DNA of 64,000 nt. Source: Photobacterium swingsii. Its GTDB lineage: Bacteria > Pseudomonadota > Gammaproteobacteria > Enterobacterales > Vibrionaceae. The DNA lies in contig NZ_AP024852.1 in the NCBI RefSeq assembly GCF_024346715.1, positions 3,754,501 through 3,818,500 on the forward strand, read 5' to 3'. Below are positions 1 to 10,654 of this stretch, one piece after another (the first letter of the stretch is position 1; the number at the start of each line of letters is the position of its first letter). A program made the translations under genes and the position numbers. The notes below the pieces were generated by a model. The model saw only the letters and a list, made by a program, of their open reading frames with translations. It made no database searches and was not told where the DNA came from.

Positions 1-809
<809 letters not shown>

Positions 810-1006
810 GTCACCCTCATTATAATTTAGCTGATTATCATTTAACTTTCTGTTTACTAGTTTACCCACTCTCGGCAAGCAACTCCATGACGGAATTACA
901 TGAGGCAAAATCACCGACGCAAACGTTTTCCTTATCTAAAAATCACCGTATAATGCGGCCAACACGTATTCGTAGTGACATTTTAAGTTATCAACAGGAG
1001 ATCGGA

Positions 1007-1492
1007 ATGAAAGTTGGAATTATCATGGGTTCAAAATCTGACTGGCCAACCATGCAGCATGCTGCTGAAATGTTAGATCGCTTCAATGTCCCTTATGAAA
1101 CGAAAGTTGTTTCAGCTCACCGTACTCCTCAACTACTTGCTGATTATGCTAACGGTGCCAAAGATCGTGGTATCAAGGTGATCATAGCAGGCGCAGGTGG
1201 TGCCGCTCACCTACCAGGTATGGCTGCGGCATTTACGAGCTTACCCGTACTCGGGGTGCCAGTGCAGTCGCGTGCTCTCAAAGGAATGGATTCACTCTTA
1301 TCTATCGTTCAAATGCCAAAAGGTATCGCAGTCGGTACCCTAGCCATAGGTGAGGCCGGAGCGGCAAACGCTGGTATTTTGGCAGCGCAGATCATTGGCA
1401 CACACGATGAAGACGTAATGGCAAAAGTAGAAGCATTCCGCAGTGAACAAACTGAAACCGTTCTTGCGAATCCAAATCCAGCTGAGGGCTAA
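1007..1492 (+). CDS. purE: N5-carboxyaminoimidazole ribonucleotide mutase PurE
   Basis: PurE moves the carboxyl group of N5-CAIR to C4 to give CAIR in de novo purine synthesis, working with PurK. The protein is 161 aa from the ATG at 1007, preceded by CAGGAG; an upstream in-frame ATG at 887 would overlap the tsaC promoter region and is not used. Class I motifs are all visible: GSKSDWPTM near residue 8, SAHRTP near 44, [11 protein letters not shown] near 70 and GVPVQS near 97. The stop lies 4 bases before the purK start, so the two are a translationally linked pair. A purine-repressor site was not recognised by eye in the upstream gap. Confidence 0.96.
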   Translation: MKVGIIMGSKSDWPTMQHAAEMLDRFNVPYETKVVSAHRTPQLLADYANGAKDRGIKVIIAGAGGAAHLPGMAAAFTSLPVLGVPVQSRALKGMDSLLSIVQMPKGIAVGTLAIGEAGAANAGILAAQIIGTHDEDVMAKVEAFRSEQTETVLANPNPAEG

Positions 1493-1496
1493 TCAT

Positions 1497-2609
1497 ATGC
1501 ACGTACTGGTTTTAGGTGCAGGTCAGCTCGCACGTATGATGTCATTGGCAGGTGCCCCCTTAAATGTTGAGATTTCTGCGTTTGATGTCGCTAGCGAAAA
1601 TATCGTGCACCCACTCACACAAACGGTGATCGGCCAAGGGTTAACCTCAGCCATTGCACGTGCAGATGTGATTACGGCAGAGTTTGAGCATATTCCACAT
1701 CCGATTCTTGATGAATGTGAGCAAAGTGGTAAGTTTCTACCAACAACTGAAGCAATAAAAGCCGGTGGTGATCGCCGTATCGAGAAAGCCCTGCTCGATA
1801 ATGCAAAAGTACGTAATGCAAAATATTACGTTATCAATAACCGTACCGACTTCGATGCAGCAATTCAGCACGTCGGACTGCCGATGGTACTGAAAAGTGC
1901 GCTTGGTGGTTACGATGGAAAAGGGCAATGGCGTTTAAAAGATCCCGCTCAAGTGGATACCATTTGGGATGAAATGGCACAATGCATTGACGCAACACCG
2001 AATCAAGCCATTGTCGCAGAAGAATTTGTCCCTTTTCATCGCGAAGTATCACTCGTGGGAGCCCGTGGTAAAGATGGTTCAGTTGTTGTCTACCCGCTCG
2101 CGGAAAATGTCCATACTGATGGAGTGTTAAGCCTATCAACGGCAATTGATGAAACAGCACTACAAGCACAAGCCAAGCAGATGTTTACCGCTGTCGCTAA
2201 TAGCCTTGATTATGTCGGCGTGCTAGCCCTTGAGTTTTTTGACCTTGATGGTGAGCTACTGGTTAATGAAATTGCACCTCGTGTTCATAACTCGGGCCAC
2301 TGGACACAACAAGGTGCTGAAACCTGTCAATTTGAAAACCATTTACGCGCTGTCTGTGGCTTACCCTTGGGTAGCACAGCCTTGATCCGCCCAACAGCGA
2401 TGCTCAATATTTTAGGCGAAGACACCTTACCAGAAAGCGTCCTTGCTGAAGCAGGTTGCCATGTGCACTGGTACGGCAAAGAAAAACGAGCAGGCCGCAA
2501 GATGGGACATATCAATGTGTGTGCCTCCACGCCTGACGCCTTGATGAATAAGTTGCACGCGCTCAGCCAGCAACTGGATAGCGACGCTTTTCCCGCCCTC
2601 AAACGCTAA
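1497..2609 (+). CDS. purK: N5-carboxyaminoimidazole ribonucleotide synthase PurK
   Basis: PurK is the ATP-grasp enzyme that carboxylates AIR to N5-CAIR using bicarbonate and ATP, supplying PurE. The protein is 370 aa from the ATG at 1497 ([15 protein letters not shown]). The N-terminal Rossmann-type glycine motif, the ATP-grasp glycine loop GGYDGKGQW near residue 140, the [13 protein letters not shown] strand near 175-190 and the metal-binding LALEFF and [13 protein letters not shown] stretches are all present. It is 15-20 residues longer than typical enterobacterial PurK but like Vibrio versions. The gene follows purE by 4 bases and is closed by a hairpin terminator at 2635-2660. Confidence 0.96.
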   Translation: MHVLVLGAGQLARMMSLAGAPLNVEISAFDVASENIVHPLTQTVIGQGLTSAIARADVITAEFEHIPHPILDECEQSGKFLPTTEAIKAGGDRRIEKALLDNAKVRNAKYYVINNRTDFDAAIQHVGLPMVLKSALGGYDGKGQWRLKDPAQVDTIWDEMAQCIDATPNQAIVAEEFVPFHREVSLVGARGKDGSVVVYPLAENVHTDGVLSLSTAIDETALQAQAKQMFTAVANSLDYVGVLALEFFDLDGELLVNEIAPRVHNSGHWTQQGAETCQFENHLRAVCGLPLGSTALIRPTAMLNILGEDTLPESVLAEAGCHVHWYGKEKRAGRKMGHINVCASTPDALMNKLHALSQQLDSDAFPALKR

Positions 2610-2634
2610 GGCATTTTTCTTGCCCTAAAACTAC

Positions 2635-2660
2635 AAAAGCCAGCATTATGCTGGCTTTTT
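2635..2660. terminator. Bidirectional Rho-independent terminator between purK and yrdD
   Basis: GCCAGCATTATGCTGGC (2639-2655) forms a stem flanked by A-rich sequence on the left and a T run on the right. It can serve purK on the plus strand and yrdD on the minus strand. Confidence 0.85.
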
Positions 2661-2679
2661 ATCGACATTATCGAATAGC

Positions 2680-3258
2680 TTATTCGTTTGGCTCGGATTC
2701 AACGACATCCTGATACGCGTGGCACTTTCTATCGGCACACTGCAATTTCATCCCACTCACTAACTTTTTCTCAATCAGCAAACCATAGCCACAAGACTGA
2801 CAGCAGCCACTTACTGGCTTGTGATTAACCGCAAAGCGACACGTCGGATACTGGTCACAGGCAAAAAACATTTTACCATAACGTGATTTACGCTCGATCA
2901 AATGCCCTTTATCACAACTTGGACAAGCGATATGGGTGTCTTCTGCTTTTTTCTCTAATGGCTCGATATGATGGCAAGTTGGGTAATTCAAACAGCCGAT
3001 GAACATACCATAGCGACCTTGGCGTAATACCAGCTCATCGCTGCACTCAGGGCAAGGCTTGCCTAGGTGCTTGACAACATGGCCATCATTTTGATGAAGC
3101 GGCTGAATAAACTCACAACTTGGGTATTGGCTACAACCTAAAAAAGGCCCACGCTTACCAAAGCGCATGGTTAATTCACTGCCGCACTCAGGACACGCTT
3201 GGTGTTCTAATGCATGTTCATGAGTAGCAAAAAGTTCTTGGTCAATTTTCCCAGACAT
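2680..3258 (-). CDS. yrdD: DNA topoisomerase I-type zinc finger protein (YrdD family)
   Basis: This is a 192-aa protein built of four repeats of the C4 zinc ribbon found at the C terminus of bacterial topoisomerase I. The modules begin at about residues 22 (CPECGSEL), 69 (CPECSDEL), 111 (CPSCDKGH) and 152 (CQSCGYG); the first three end in a GC..YPSC or AC..YPTC type half. The catalytic topoisomerase domain is absent, so it may bind single-stranded DNA but cannot be a topoisomerase. It sits between purEK and smg-dprA, a conserved arrangement near tsaC in gammaproteobacteria. Its biological role is not established, to my knowledge. It starts at the ATG at 3258, 25 bases past the smg stop on the same strand. 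Confidence 0.85.
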   Translation of the reverse strand: MSGKIDQELFATHEHALEHQACPECGSELTMRFGKRGPFLGCSQYPSCEFIQPLHQNDGHVVKHLGKPCPECSDELVLRQGRYGMFIGCLNYPTCHHIEPLEKKAEDTHIACPSCDKGHLIERKSRYGKMFFACDQYPTCRFAVNHKPVSGCCQSCGYGLLIEKKLVSGMKLQCADRKCHAYQDVVESEPNE

Positions 3259-3283
3259 GGTGATTTACGCTGCCGTTAACAAA

Positions 3284-3757
3284 TTAGTGAATGTAGCCGT
3301 CTTCCATGCCATACAACAGCTCTTCCATCTGGCTGTAAGCACTTTCATTACCCGGCGCATTGAATAGCACCATCAAGATAATCCATTGAAGGTCATCTAA
3401 GATAAATTCATTGGTTTCGAGTTCCATAACACGATCGATCACCATTTCGCGAGTGTCGGCACTCAACACATGAATTTGCTCTAGGTAAATTAAGAAGCCA
3501 CGACAAGCAACGTCAAGGCGTGCCATCTCTTGTGGGGTGTAAATACGAATCGACGTCACCGCACTCACATTCATGTACGGATGCTGTTCAGTTTCTTGTA
3601 GCGCAGCCAGCTTTTCTAACCAAGAAAGAGCTTTGTAAATATCTTCTTGATGAAAGCCCGCTCGAAGTAGCTCATCGGATAGTTCTTCCTGATCAACCAA
3701 CAGCTCAGCATCGCTGTGTATATAGGTTTCAAACAGGTACATTAAGATATCCATCAT
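3284..3757 (-). CDS. smg: Smg protein (DUF494)
   Basis: This is a 157-aa acidic protein of the Smg/DUF494 family, whose function is poorly known. It starts [20 protein letters not shown] and includes the family-typical [10 protein letters not shown] and [11 protein letters not shown] segments. The start codon pair ATGATG overlaps the 3' end of dprA, which implies translational coupling to dprA and the LysM gene upstream. The first ATG (3757) has AGGGGC upstream and is preferred over the second. Family membership is clear from sequence; no catalytic residues can be assigned. Confidence 0.9.
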   Translation of the reverse strand: MMDILMYLFETYIHSDAELLVDQEELSDELLRAGFHQEDIYKALSWLEKLAALQETEQHPYMNVSAVTSIRIYTPQEMARLDVACRGFLIYLEQIHVLSADTREMVIDRVMELETNEFILDDLQWIILMVLFNAPGNESAYSQMEELLYGMEDGYIH

Positions 3758-4854
3758 GACTTGCCCCTCCTCGTTTTGATATAGCCACCGGGTACTGAGG
3801 TAACAAACCCAAGTAATTCTAGCTCTAATAATTGCATCATTACTTCGTGTACGGGTTGTTCACTACGTTCAGCAACCACATCTACGGGTGTTGCTTCATT
3901 GCCTACGGTAGCCAACAAGGCTGGAAATGGCAATTGCTGATCTTCACCCTGTGGCAGAGTTTGGCTTAATTGACTATTTATTGCGCACTCTGTCAGTGCA
4001 CCTACCTCCTCAAATATATCGACCGGGGTTTCTACCAATTTAGCACCCGATTTAATTAATGCGTTACAGCCGCGACTTTCTGGGTGACGAATCGAACCGG
4101 GTAGGGCAAAGACTTCTCGCCCTTGTTCGAGCGCGTAACGCGCAGTAATCAGTGAACCACTCTTTTCTGCTGCTTCTATAACTAATACGCCCACCGACAA
4201 GCCGCTGATCACTCTATTACGTCGAGGAAAGTTTTGCGGGCGTGGTTTTTCGTCAGGCCAGAACTCAGACACTAACGCACCTTGTTCTTTTATCTTAGCG
4301 GCTAAACCTCGATGACGAGCAGGGTATATCTGTGACAACCCCGACCCGAGGACAGCCAGCGTCGCGCCGCCATGCTTTAAGGCTCCGCTATGGGCTTGAC
4401 CATCAACCCCTAAAGCTAATCCACTGGTCACCACATAATTACCTGCCACTAAAGCGCCAGCAAAATCATAAGCCGACTCACGGCCATCAATGCTGGCGGC
4501 TCGGCTGCCAACAATGGCCAGTTGTGGCGCACTTAAATACTCCACTTGCCCACACACAAACAAAACAGGCGGAGCTGCCGCAATTTGCTTCAATAGCGTC
4601 GGGTAGTAGGGGGAATCTAAGGTCAGAATGGTATTGTCGTTTTGCTCTGCCCACATCAGGCAACGATCAATACGAGCCTGGTGGGGTACACGAAATAGGG
4701 CTATCTGCGAACGTGATAAGCCAAGTGACATTAATTGGTCAGTCGACATAGCACGTAACTGCGTTGGCGTACCATGCTGTAATAAACGACTCACCTTCAC
4801 ACCGCCCACTTGAGGAATAGCGGTGAGTGCAAGCCAGTCTTCCAACTGACTCAT
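3754..4854 (-). CDS. dprA: DNA-processing protein DprA (Smf)
   Basis: DprA binds incoming single-stranded DNA during natural transformation and loads RecA on it. The 366-aa protein has an N-terminal helix-hairpin-helix/SAM-like region (residues 1-80), a Rossmann-fold core with IVGSRAAS near 112, [12 protein letters not shown] near 145, [13 protein letters not shown] near 170, [11 protein letters not shown] near 210 and SGSLITA near 232, and a C-terminal winged-helix segment (about 300-366). The start ATG overlaps the stop of the upstream LysM gene by 4 bases, and its end overlaps the start of smg. An intact dprA makes the interruption of comM, another transformation gene in this window, more notable. 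Confidence 0.95.
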   Translation of the reverse strand: MSQLEDWLALTAIPQVGGVKVSRLLQHGTPTQLRAMSTDQLMSLGLSRSQIALFRVPHQARIDRCLMWAEQNDNTILTLDSPYYPTLLKQIAAAPPVLFVCGQVEYLSAPQLAIVGSRAASIDGRESAYDFAGALVAGNYVVTSGLALGVDGQAHSGALKHGGATLAVLGSGLSQIYPARHRGLAAKIKEQGALVSEFWPDEKPRPQNFPRRNRVISGLSVGVLVIEAAEKSGSLITARYALEQGREVFALPGSIRHPESRGCNALIKSGAKLVETPVDIFEEVGALTECAINSQLSQTLPQGEDQQLPFPALLATVGNEATPVDVVAERSEQPVHEVMMQLLELELLGFVTSVPGGYIKTRRGKS

Positions 4855-5924
4855 GGTGTCAGCTGAGGAGATCGCGCCGACACACCCGCACTGAAAGGTT
4901 CAGTACTACGTAAAACAACCGCCAAGCTAAAGGCCTCATAAGCACGGATCACCATGACTTCACCAATCCCTCTAGGAGCAAGTTGAAATTGCGTCCCTGA
5001 ATACGGCGAGCGTTTGTAGTCATAGCTGCCTTTCTTACCTGCAACCTCTGTCGCTGGATGATAAAGCTGCAAAACATGACCGGCTTGTAGCGCATCTAAG
5101 TGACCTTTATCCAGCACGACCACATCCGACGTGGCTATATACGATTGTCCATCAACAGCCCCCATGATTTGGGCGTCAATATCTGCCGGAGGGTTGGCTG
5201 GTGAAAAATGTAAATCCGCACTCGCTCCCTGCACAGGAGCTGGTAACAACACATCATTTAAATTGATTTCTTGGCGGTAGGATTGCAAAGCCAGAGTGCT
5301 GGTCTCGCCTTGCTGAGATAATACGCTTAATTTCGCCACTTCTTTTAAAACCGTGACACGCTTGCTGCCTTTGCGGCTATACGTGTCTATCGGACGGTAT
5401 ACCCACCACGCCTCACCAATGGGCAATAAAGTATCCGCCCACACCCTATCACCAGTAGAGAGTTGCTTACGTTGATCATCACTACCGATGACACGTGGGG
5501 CTGTCGCAAGCGCCTCATCGGATAACAAGCGGTGCTCGGTTAAATATGGCAACACTAAAGAAGACTGAAGTGTCGTGATCGGTGAACGTGTGACTTTAAT
5601 TGTCGGTGACAACTTAATCACTTTTGATGGCTTACGCTGCAGCCGCGGTTGGCCATCAACCCAAACTAAATACAACTTATCGCCAGGATAAATAAGGTGC
5701 GGATTTTCAATATTCGGATTCGCCTGCCATAACTTAGGCCATAGCCAAGGGGTCGCTAAAAAGTGGTTAGAGATATCCCACAAGGTATCCCCAGTTTTCA
5801 CTGTGTACACATCAGGAATATGGTCGTTCAACACAAGATGATGGCTGCCATTACTCGCCCAACTCGGCTGAATACATGCCGCGACGGTAAGCACACACGA
5901 AAAAAGAAAAGAGAGGGACTTCAT
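4851..5924 (-). CDS. LysM-domain periplasmic protein
   Basis: This is a 357-aa secreted protein with a Sec signal peptide at residues 1-24 (basic MK, hydrophobic core, cleavage near WAS-N). A single LysM peptidoglycan-binding module follows at about 40-90 (VYTVKTGDTLWDIS, then LWQANPNIENPHLIYPGDKL). The C-terminal 250 residues have no motif I recognise. This gene next to dprA and divergent from def is a conserved arrangement in gammaproteobacteria. A role in cell-wall binding is inferred from the LysM module; no hydrolase signature is visible. It is the first gene of the overlapping chain LysM-dprA-smg. Confidence 0.85.
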   Translation of the reverse strand: MKSLSFLFSCVLTVAACIQPSWASNGSHHLVLNDHIPDVYTVKTGDTLWDISNHFLATPWLWPKLWQANPNIENPHLIYPGDKLYLVWVDGQPRLQRKPSKVIKLSPTIKVTRSPITTLQSSLVLPYLTEHRLLSDEALATAPRVIGSDDQRKQLSTGDRVWADTLLPIGEAWWVYRPIDTYSRKGSKRVTVLKEVAKLSVLSQQGETSTLALQSYRQEINLNDVLLPAPVQGASADLHFSPANPPADIDAQIMGAVDGQSYIATSDVVVLDKGHLDALQAGHVLQLYHPATEVAGKKGSYDYKRSPYSGTQFQLAPRGIGEVMVIRAYEAFSLAVVLRSTEPFSAGVSARSPQLTP

Positions 5925-6257
5925 GATGACGCTATCCTTGTACTACACAGATCCATTTTCTGGCAAGCTGTTACTGTAGCGATTTGTCTATAGATAGCGC
6001 CCAGCGTGACAGTGGCAAAGGCTCAGTGTCTATCCCCCCAACACCAATGAATAATCGCTTTTCGGCGGACGTCACGCTTTCAATTTTACCTTTGCAGCAA
6101 CGCGCACCAAGGCTGTTGAACTTGCCGAAAACTGTTTACTGAACTTTACAGTCAACCACAGATATTGAACATTCATCACGGATGCTGTTATTTGATCGTT
6201 AAAATGACTAGAATTAGAACAAATTAATTTTCGGCACTGTTCATTTTTCGAGTACCT
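5925..6257. other. Divergent intergenic region between LysM-dprA and def
   Basis: 333 bases without a gene. It must hold the divergent promoters of the LysM-dprA-smg and def-fmt units. An AT-rich stretch sits at about 6180-6240 just before def. I see no convincing operator, hairpin or small ORF. Confidence 0.5.
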
Positions 6258-6770
6258 ATGTCTTTATTGCAAGTATTAACATTCCCAGATGATCGCCTAC
6301 GCACTGTAGCTAAGCCAGTTGAAGCAGTTACCCCTGAGATCCAAAAAATTGTCGATGACATGATTGAAACCATGTACGACGAAGAAGGTATCGGCCTTGC
6401 GGCTACACAAGTTGATGTACATCAGCGCATCGTAGTGATTGATATCTCTGAAGAACGCAATCAGCCTATGGTACTGATTAACCCTGAAATCACTGAAAAA
6501 CGTGGTGAAGACGGTATTGAAGAAGGTTGTCTTTCTGTTCCTGGTGCTCGTGCCCTTGTGCCACGTGCCGCAGAAGTATCCGTAAAAGCACTCGATCGTG
6601 ATGGGAACCCATTCTCGTTTGAAGCCGATGACCTACTTGCGATTTGTGTTCAGCACGAACTTGACCACTTAGCGGGTAAACTTTTCGTCGATTACTTGTC
6701 ACCTCTGAAACGTAAACGCATTCAAGACAAGTTAGCGAAAATCAAACGTTTCAACGAAAAGACCCAATAA
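6258..6770 (+). CDS. def: Peptide deformylase
   Basis: Peptide deformylase removes the formyl group from N-terminal formyl-methionine of new proteins. The 170-aa protein carries the three signature motifs of class I enzymes: GIGLAATQV near residue 43, EGCLSVPG near 88 with the metal-ligand Cys, and QHELDHLAG near 131 with the metal-ligand histidines and catalytic Glu. It lies 23 bases upstream of fmt, the transformylase that puts the formyl group on, in the standard def-fmt operon. Length and motifs suggest a fully functional enzyme. Confidence 0.97.
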   Translation: MSLLQVLTFPDDRLRTVAKPVEAVTPEIQKIVDDMIETMYDEEGIGLAATQVDVHQRIVVIDISEERNQPMVLINPEITEKRGEDGIEEGCLSVPGARALVPRAAEVSVKALDRDGNPFSFEADDLLAICVQHELDHLAGKLFVDYLSPLKRKRIQDKLAKIKRFNEKTQ

Positions 6771-6793
6771 GCCAAACTTTTAAGGACGCTACC

Positions 6794-7738
6794 TTGAGCA
6801 AACCTTTGAAAATCGTTTTTGCTGGTACGCCAGACTTCGCCGCCCGTCACTTGGCGGCGTTGTTGTCTTCACAGCATGAAGTTATTGCCGTTTACACTCA
6901 GCCAGACCGCCCAGCCGGTCGTGGTAAGAAGCTTACGGCCAGTCCAGTAAAAGCACTGGCACTAGAGCATAACGTTCCCGTATACCAACCCGAAAACTTC
7001 AAATCCGATGAAGCCAAGCAAGTGCTGAGCGATTTGAATGCCGATCTTATGGTAGTGGTTGCCTACGGTTTGCTATTGCCGCAAGCCGTGTTGGATACCC
7101 CGAAACTGGGTTGTATCAATGTTCATGGTTCAATTTTACCGCGCTGGCGTGGTGCTGCACCTATCCAACGTTCTATCTGGGCAGGCGATACGGAAACCGG
7201 TGTCACCATCATGCAGATGGACATAGGTCTAGATACCGGTGACATGTTGAAAATCGCTACGCTGCCGATTGAGTCAACAGATACCAGCGCGACCATGTAC
7301 AACAAACTGGCTGAATTAGGCCCAGATGCCTTAATTGACTGTCTAGGTGATATTGCTGAAGGCAAAACCGTTCCAGTGAAACAAGATGATGAACTGGCTA
7401 ACTACGCGAAAAAGCTCAGCAAAGAAGAAGCTAAAATCGACTGGACCATGGATGCCGAAGCAATTGAACGCTGCGTTCGCGCTTTTAATCCTTGGCCAAT
7501 GAGCTACTTCACCGTTGCTGAGCAAAACGTCAAAGTATGGCGCAGTGCCGTGGAAACCGACAACCAAGGCAAACCTGCGGGCACGATTCTTTCCGCTGAC
7601 AAGCACGGTATTGTGGTTGCAACCGGTAAGGGTGCATTACGTCTGATAGAGCTACAACCTCCGGGTAAGAAAGCGATGCAAAGCCAAGATTTGCTGAACT
7701 CTCGCCGCGAATGGTTTGAACCCGGCACTGTTTTGTAA
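6794..7738 (+). CDS. fmt: Methionyl-tRNA formyltransferase
   Basis: Fmt transfers a formyl group from 10-formyl-THF to initiator Met-tRNA. The 314-aa protein starts [20 protein letters not shown], with the catalytic [20 protein letters not shown] segment near residues 107-126 including Asn and His of the active site, and a C-terminal tRNA-binding domain from about 205. The start codon is TTG at 6794, supported by AAGGA 7 bases upstream and by the family N terminus; no ATG fits. It is followed by a strong hairpin terminator, so rsmB probably has its own promoter. Confidence 0.96.
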   Translation: MSKPLKIVFAGTPDFAARHLAALLSSQHEVIAVYTQPDRPAGRGKKLTASPVKALALEHNVPVYQPENFKSDEAKQVLSDLNADLMVVVAYGLLLPQAVLDTPKLGCINVHGSILPRWRGAAPIQRSIWAGDTETGVTIMQMDIGLDTGDMLKIATLPIESTDTSATMYNKLAELGPDALIDCLGDIAEGKTVPVKQDDELANYAKKLSKEEAKIDWTMDAEAIERCVRAFNPWPMSYFTVAEQNVKVWRSAVETDNQGKPAGTILSADKHGIVVATGKGALRLIELQPPGKKAMQSQDLLNSRREWFEPGTVL

Positions 7739-7743
7739 TGCTA

Positions 7744-7768
7744 AAGCCAGTGCTTGCACTGGCTTTTC
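7744..7768 (+). terminator. Rho-independent terminator after fmt
   Basis: AAAGCCAGTGC and GCACTGGCTTT form a stem of about ten pairs, followed by TTCTTTT. Confidence 0.85.
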
Positions 7769-7852
7769 TTTTCTACTGCGCTAGAAAAAACGCAACATTA
7801 TCGCTTAATACTTCTTGGTATTAAGGTTACAAAGAATTTCAGGAAAATCCGC

Positions 7853-9130
7853 ATGAATGTAAGAGCCGCTGCAGCCAAAGTTATCTATCAGGTTGTTGAT
7901 CAGGGCCAATCCCTTTCCAACGTACTCCCTGCTGCTCAGCAAGATGTCAGAGAGCGAGACCAAGCGCTATTGCAGGAAATTTGTTATGGCGTACTACGTT
8001 GGTTGCCGCGTTTAGAGTCGATCACCAACCAACTGATGGACAAGCCATTAAAAGGCAAACAACGGGTTTTCCACCACCTGATCCTAGTCGGTTTATACCA
8101 ACTGGGTCACATGCGCATTCCCGCACATGCTGCCGTTGCTGAGACGGTTGATGCCACCAAAAACCTTAAGAAGCCACAGCTTCGTGGTTTAATCAACGCC
8201 ATTTTACGTAATTACCAGCGTCAGCAAGCCACGCTGGATGAGCAATCTATCAGCCATGATGCGGGTCGTTACGGTCACCCAAGCTGGTTACTAAAACTGC
8301 TTAAAAATAGCTACCCAGAGCAACTGGAAGCGATTGTTGAAGCCAATAACACCAAGGCGCCGATGTGGCTGCGTGTAAACCGCCAGCACCATACGCGTGA
8401 TGCATACCGCACCTTGCTCGACAATGAAGGGATCGCAACAGAATTGCACCCACAAGCGGGCGATGCCTTGCGCCTATTGAAGCCATGCGATGTAACTCAA
8501 CTGCCGGGGTTTGCTGATGGTTGGGTATCCGTTCAAGATGCTGCGGCACAATTAGCGGTTGAGTACCTACAGCCACAATCTGGCGAACTTATCCTTGATT
8601 GCTGCGCCGCACCTGGCGGTAAAACGGCACACATCATGGAGCGCCAAGCCGATACCCAGGTGGTTGCGATCGACTGTGATGAACACCGTTTATCGCGTGT
8701 ACACGAAAACCTTGAGCGCTTGAACCTTACCGCGCAAGTGCTGTGTGCTGATGCTCGCTACCCAAGTGATTGGTGGCAAGGTGAAAAATTTGATCGCATT
8801 TTGCTAGATGCTCCTTGTTCTGCAACAGGGGTTATTCGTCGTCACCCAGACATCAAATGGCTACGCCGTGCGGACGATATTGCGGCATTAGCCGAGCTTC
8901 AAGCTGAAATTTTTGATGCTATGTGGCTACAGCTCAAGTCAGGCGGTACTTTGGTTTACGCAACGTGTTCGATCACACCACAAGAAAATAGCGAGCAAGT
9001 AAAAGCCTTCCTAAGTCGCACTGCTGATGCCACCTTAGTGGATAGCGATCCAGCGAACCCAGGTCGTCAAATCCTACCCGGTGAAGAACAAATGGATGGC
9101 TTCTACTACGCAGTATTGAAGAAGCAATAA
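7853..9130 (+). CDS. rsmB: 16S rRNA m5C967 methyltransferase RsmB (Sun/Fmu)
   Basis: RsmB methylates C967 of 16S rRNA using SAM. The protein is 425 aa from the ATG at 7853 ([19 protein letters not shown]), which matches the family N terminus and has AGGAAAA upstream; longer readings back to 7754 run into the fmt terminator and are rejected. Residues 1-135 form the NusB-like RNA-binding domain. The SAM-binding motif [13 protein letters not shown] is near 245, and the two Cys motifs [15 protein letters not shown] (near 318) and [11 protein letters not shown] (near 371) supply the catalytic and helper cysteines. def-fmt-rsmB-trkA is a conserved gammaproteobacterial cluster. Confidence 0.95.
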   Translation: MNVRAAAAKVIYQVVDQGQSLSNVLPAAQQDVRERDQALLQEICYGVLRWLPRLESITNQLMDKPLKGKQRVFHHLILVGLYQLGHMRIPAHAAVAETVDATKNLKKPQLRGLINAILRNYQRQQATLDEQSISHDAGRYGHPSWLLKLLKNSYPEQLEAIVEANNTKAPMWLRVNRQHHTRDAYRTLLDNEGIATELHPQAGDALRLLKPCDVTQLPGFADGWVSVQDAAAQLAVEYLQPQSGELILDCCAAPGGKTAHIMERQADTQVVAIDCDEHRLSRVHENLERLNLTAQVLCADARYPSDWWQGEKFDRILLDAPCSATGVIRRHPDIKWLRRADDIAALAELQAEIFDAMWLQLKSGGTLVYATCSITPQENSEQVKAFLSRTADATLVDSDPANPGRQILPGEEQMDGFYYAVLKKQ

Positions 9131-9271
9131 GTTACATCTACCGCTAAAACGATAACAATCAGGCTATTTCAATCTAGCCTGATTGTAAAATCGGAGTAAG
9201 CTACGTCGTATTAGAGTCAGGCGCTAACGTGCCATCGTCCAACACTAGAGACATGTAATCAGGCGAATGCT

Positions 9272-10648
9272 ATGAAGATAATTATCCTCGGAGCCGGTCA
9301 GGTCGGGGGCACACTCGCAGAAAACCTCGTGGGTGAAAACAACGATATCACTATCGTTGATAAAGACCCCGAGCGTCTGCGTGAGCTGCAAGATAAGTAT
9401 GATCTGCGTGTCGTACAAGGCTTTGCGAGTCACCCTAAAACCTTACGCGATGCAGGCGCACAAGATGCCGACATGCTGGTCGCCGTCACGAACTCTGACG
9501 AAACCAATATGATTGCCTGTCAAATTGCCTTCTCTTTATTTAACACGCCCAACCGTGTCGCGCGTATTCGCTCTCCTGAATACCTGAAAGAAAAAGAGCA
9601 ACTGTTCCAATCAGATGCCGTACCGGTTGATCACCTGATTGCCCCAGAAGAACTGGTTACGGGTTACATTGAGCGTTTAATTGAGTATCCAGGCGCACTT
9701 CAAGTGGTCGGTTTTGCAGAAGATAAAGTCGGTCTGGTCGCAGTAAAAGCCTACTACGGTGGTCCACTGGTCGGTAATGCGTTATCCGCCTTGCGCGAAC
9801 ACATGCCCCATGTTGATACCCGTGTCGCGGCTATTTTCCGCCAAGGCCGCCCTATTCGCCCACAAGGGACCACGATTATTGAAGCCGATGATGAAGTCTT
9901 CTTTGTCGCAGCAAGCAATCATATCCGTTCAGTCATGAGTGAATTGCAACGTCTTGAAAAGCCTTATAAGCGTTTGATGATTGTTGGTGGTGGTAATATC
10001 GGTGCAGGTTTAGCACGTCGATTAGAGCAAACCTACAGCGTGAAGCTCATTGAACGCAACCCTGAGCGTGCTGAAAACTTATCCGAAATGCTAGAGAACA
10101 CAATTGTGTTCTGTGGTGACGCCTCCGATCAAGAGCTTCTCAGCGAAGAGCATATCGAACAAATTGATGTCTTTATTGCCGTGACCAACGACGATGAAGC
10201 CAATATTATGTCGGCGATGCTTGCCAAACGTATGGGTGCCAAGAAAGTCATGGTGCTTATTCAGCGCGGTGCTTACGTTGATTTGGTCCAAGGTGGCACA
10301 ATAGATATTGCGATTTCACCGCAGCAAGCCACCATTTCGGCGCTATTAACCCATGTGCGTAAAGCCGATATCGTTAATGTTTCATCGCTACGCCGTGGTG
10401 CAGCAGAAGCCATTGAAGCCATTGCACACGGTGATGCCAGCACATCCAAAGTGGTGGGGCGTGCCATCAGTGATATTAAGCTACCGCCGGGCACTACCAT
10501 AGGTGCGATTGTGCGTGGCGAAGAAGTGCTGATTGGCCACGACCGAACGGTTATTGAACAAGACGATCACGTGGTGATGTTCTTGGTTGATAAGAAATAT
10601 ATCCCAGACGTAGAACGCCTGTTCCAACCAAGTCCGTTCTTCTTATAA
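9272..10648 (+). CDS. trkA: Trk potassium uptake regulatory subunit TrkA
   Basis: TrkA is the peripheral NAD(H)/nucleotide-binding gating subunit of the Trk potassium uptake system. The 458-aa protein has the usual duplicated layout: RCK-N domain 1 ([16 protein letters not shown] at residues 3-18), RCK-C 1, RCK-N domain 2 ([15 protein letters not shown] near 234-248) and RCK-C 2 ending near 455. The gene is 6 bases upstream of trkH, so regulator and channel are coexpressed. The 141 bases between rsmB and trkA probably carry a promoter, but none is clear by eye. Confidence 0.97.
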   Translation: MKIIILGAGQVGGTLAENLVGENNDITIVDKDPERLRELQDKYDLRVVQGFASHPKTLRDAGAQDADMLVAVTNSDETNMIACQIAFSLFNTPNRVARIRSPEYLKEKEQLFQSDAVPVDHLIAPEELVTGYIERLIEYPGALQVVGFAEDKVGLVAVKAYYGGPLVGNALSALREHMPHVDTRVAAIFRQGRPIRPQGTTIIEADDEVFFVAASNHIRSVMSELQRLEKPYKRLMIVGGGNIGAGLARRLEQTYSVKLIERNPERAENLSEMLENTIVFCGDASDQELLSEEHIEQIDVFIAVTNDDEANIMSAMLAKRMGAKKVMVLIQRGAYVDLVQGGTIDIAISPQQATISALLTHVRKADIVNVSSLRRGAAEAIEAIAHGDASTSKVVGRAISDIKLPPGTTIGAIVRGEEVLIGHDRTVIEQDDHVVMFLVDKKYIPDVERLFQPSPFFL

Positions 10649-10654
10649 AGTATT

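Noticed and set aside
1834..2169. Long antisense frames within purK, ilvD, atpD, glmU and other genes
   Set aside because: They mirror the codon structure of well-supported genes on the other strand.
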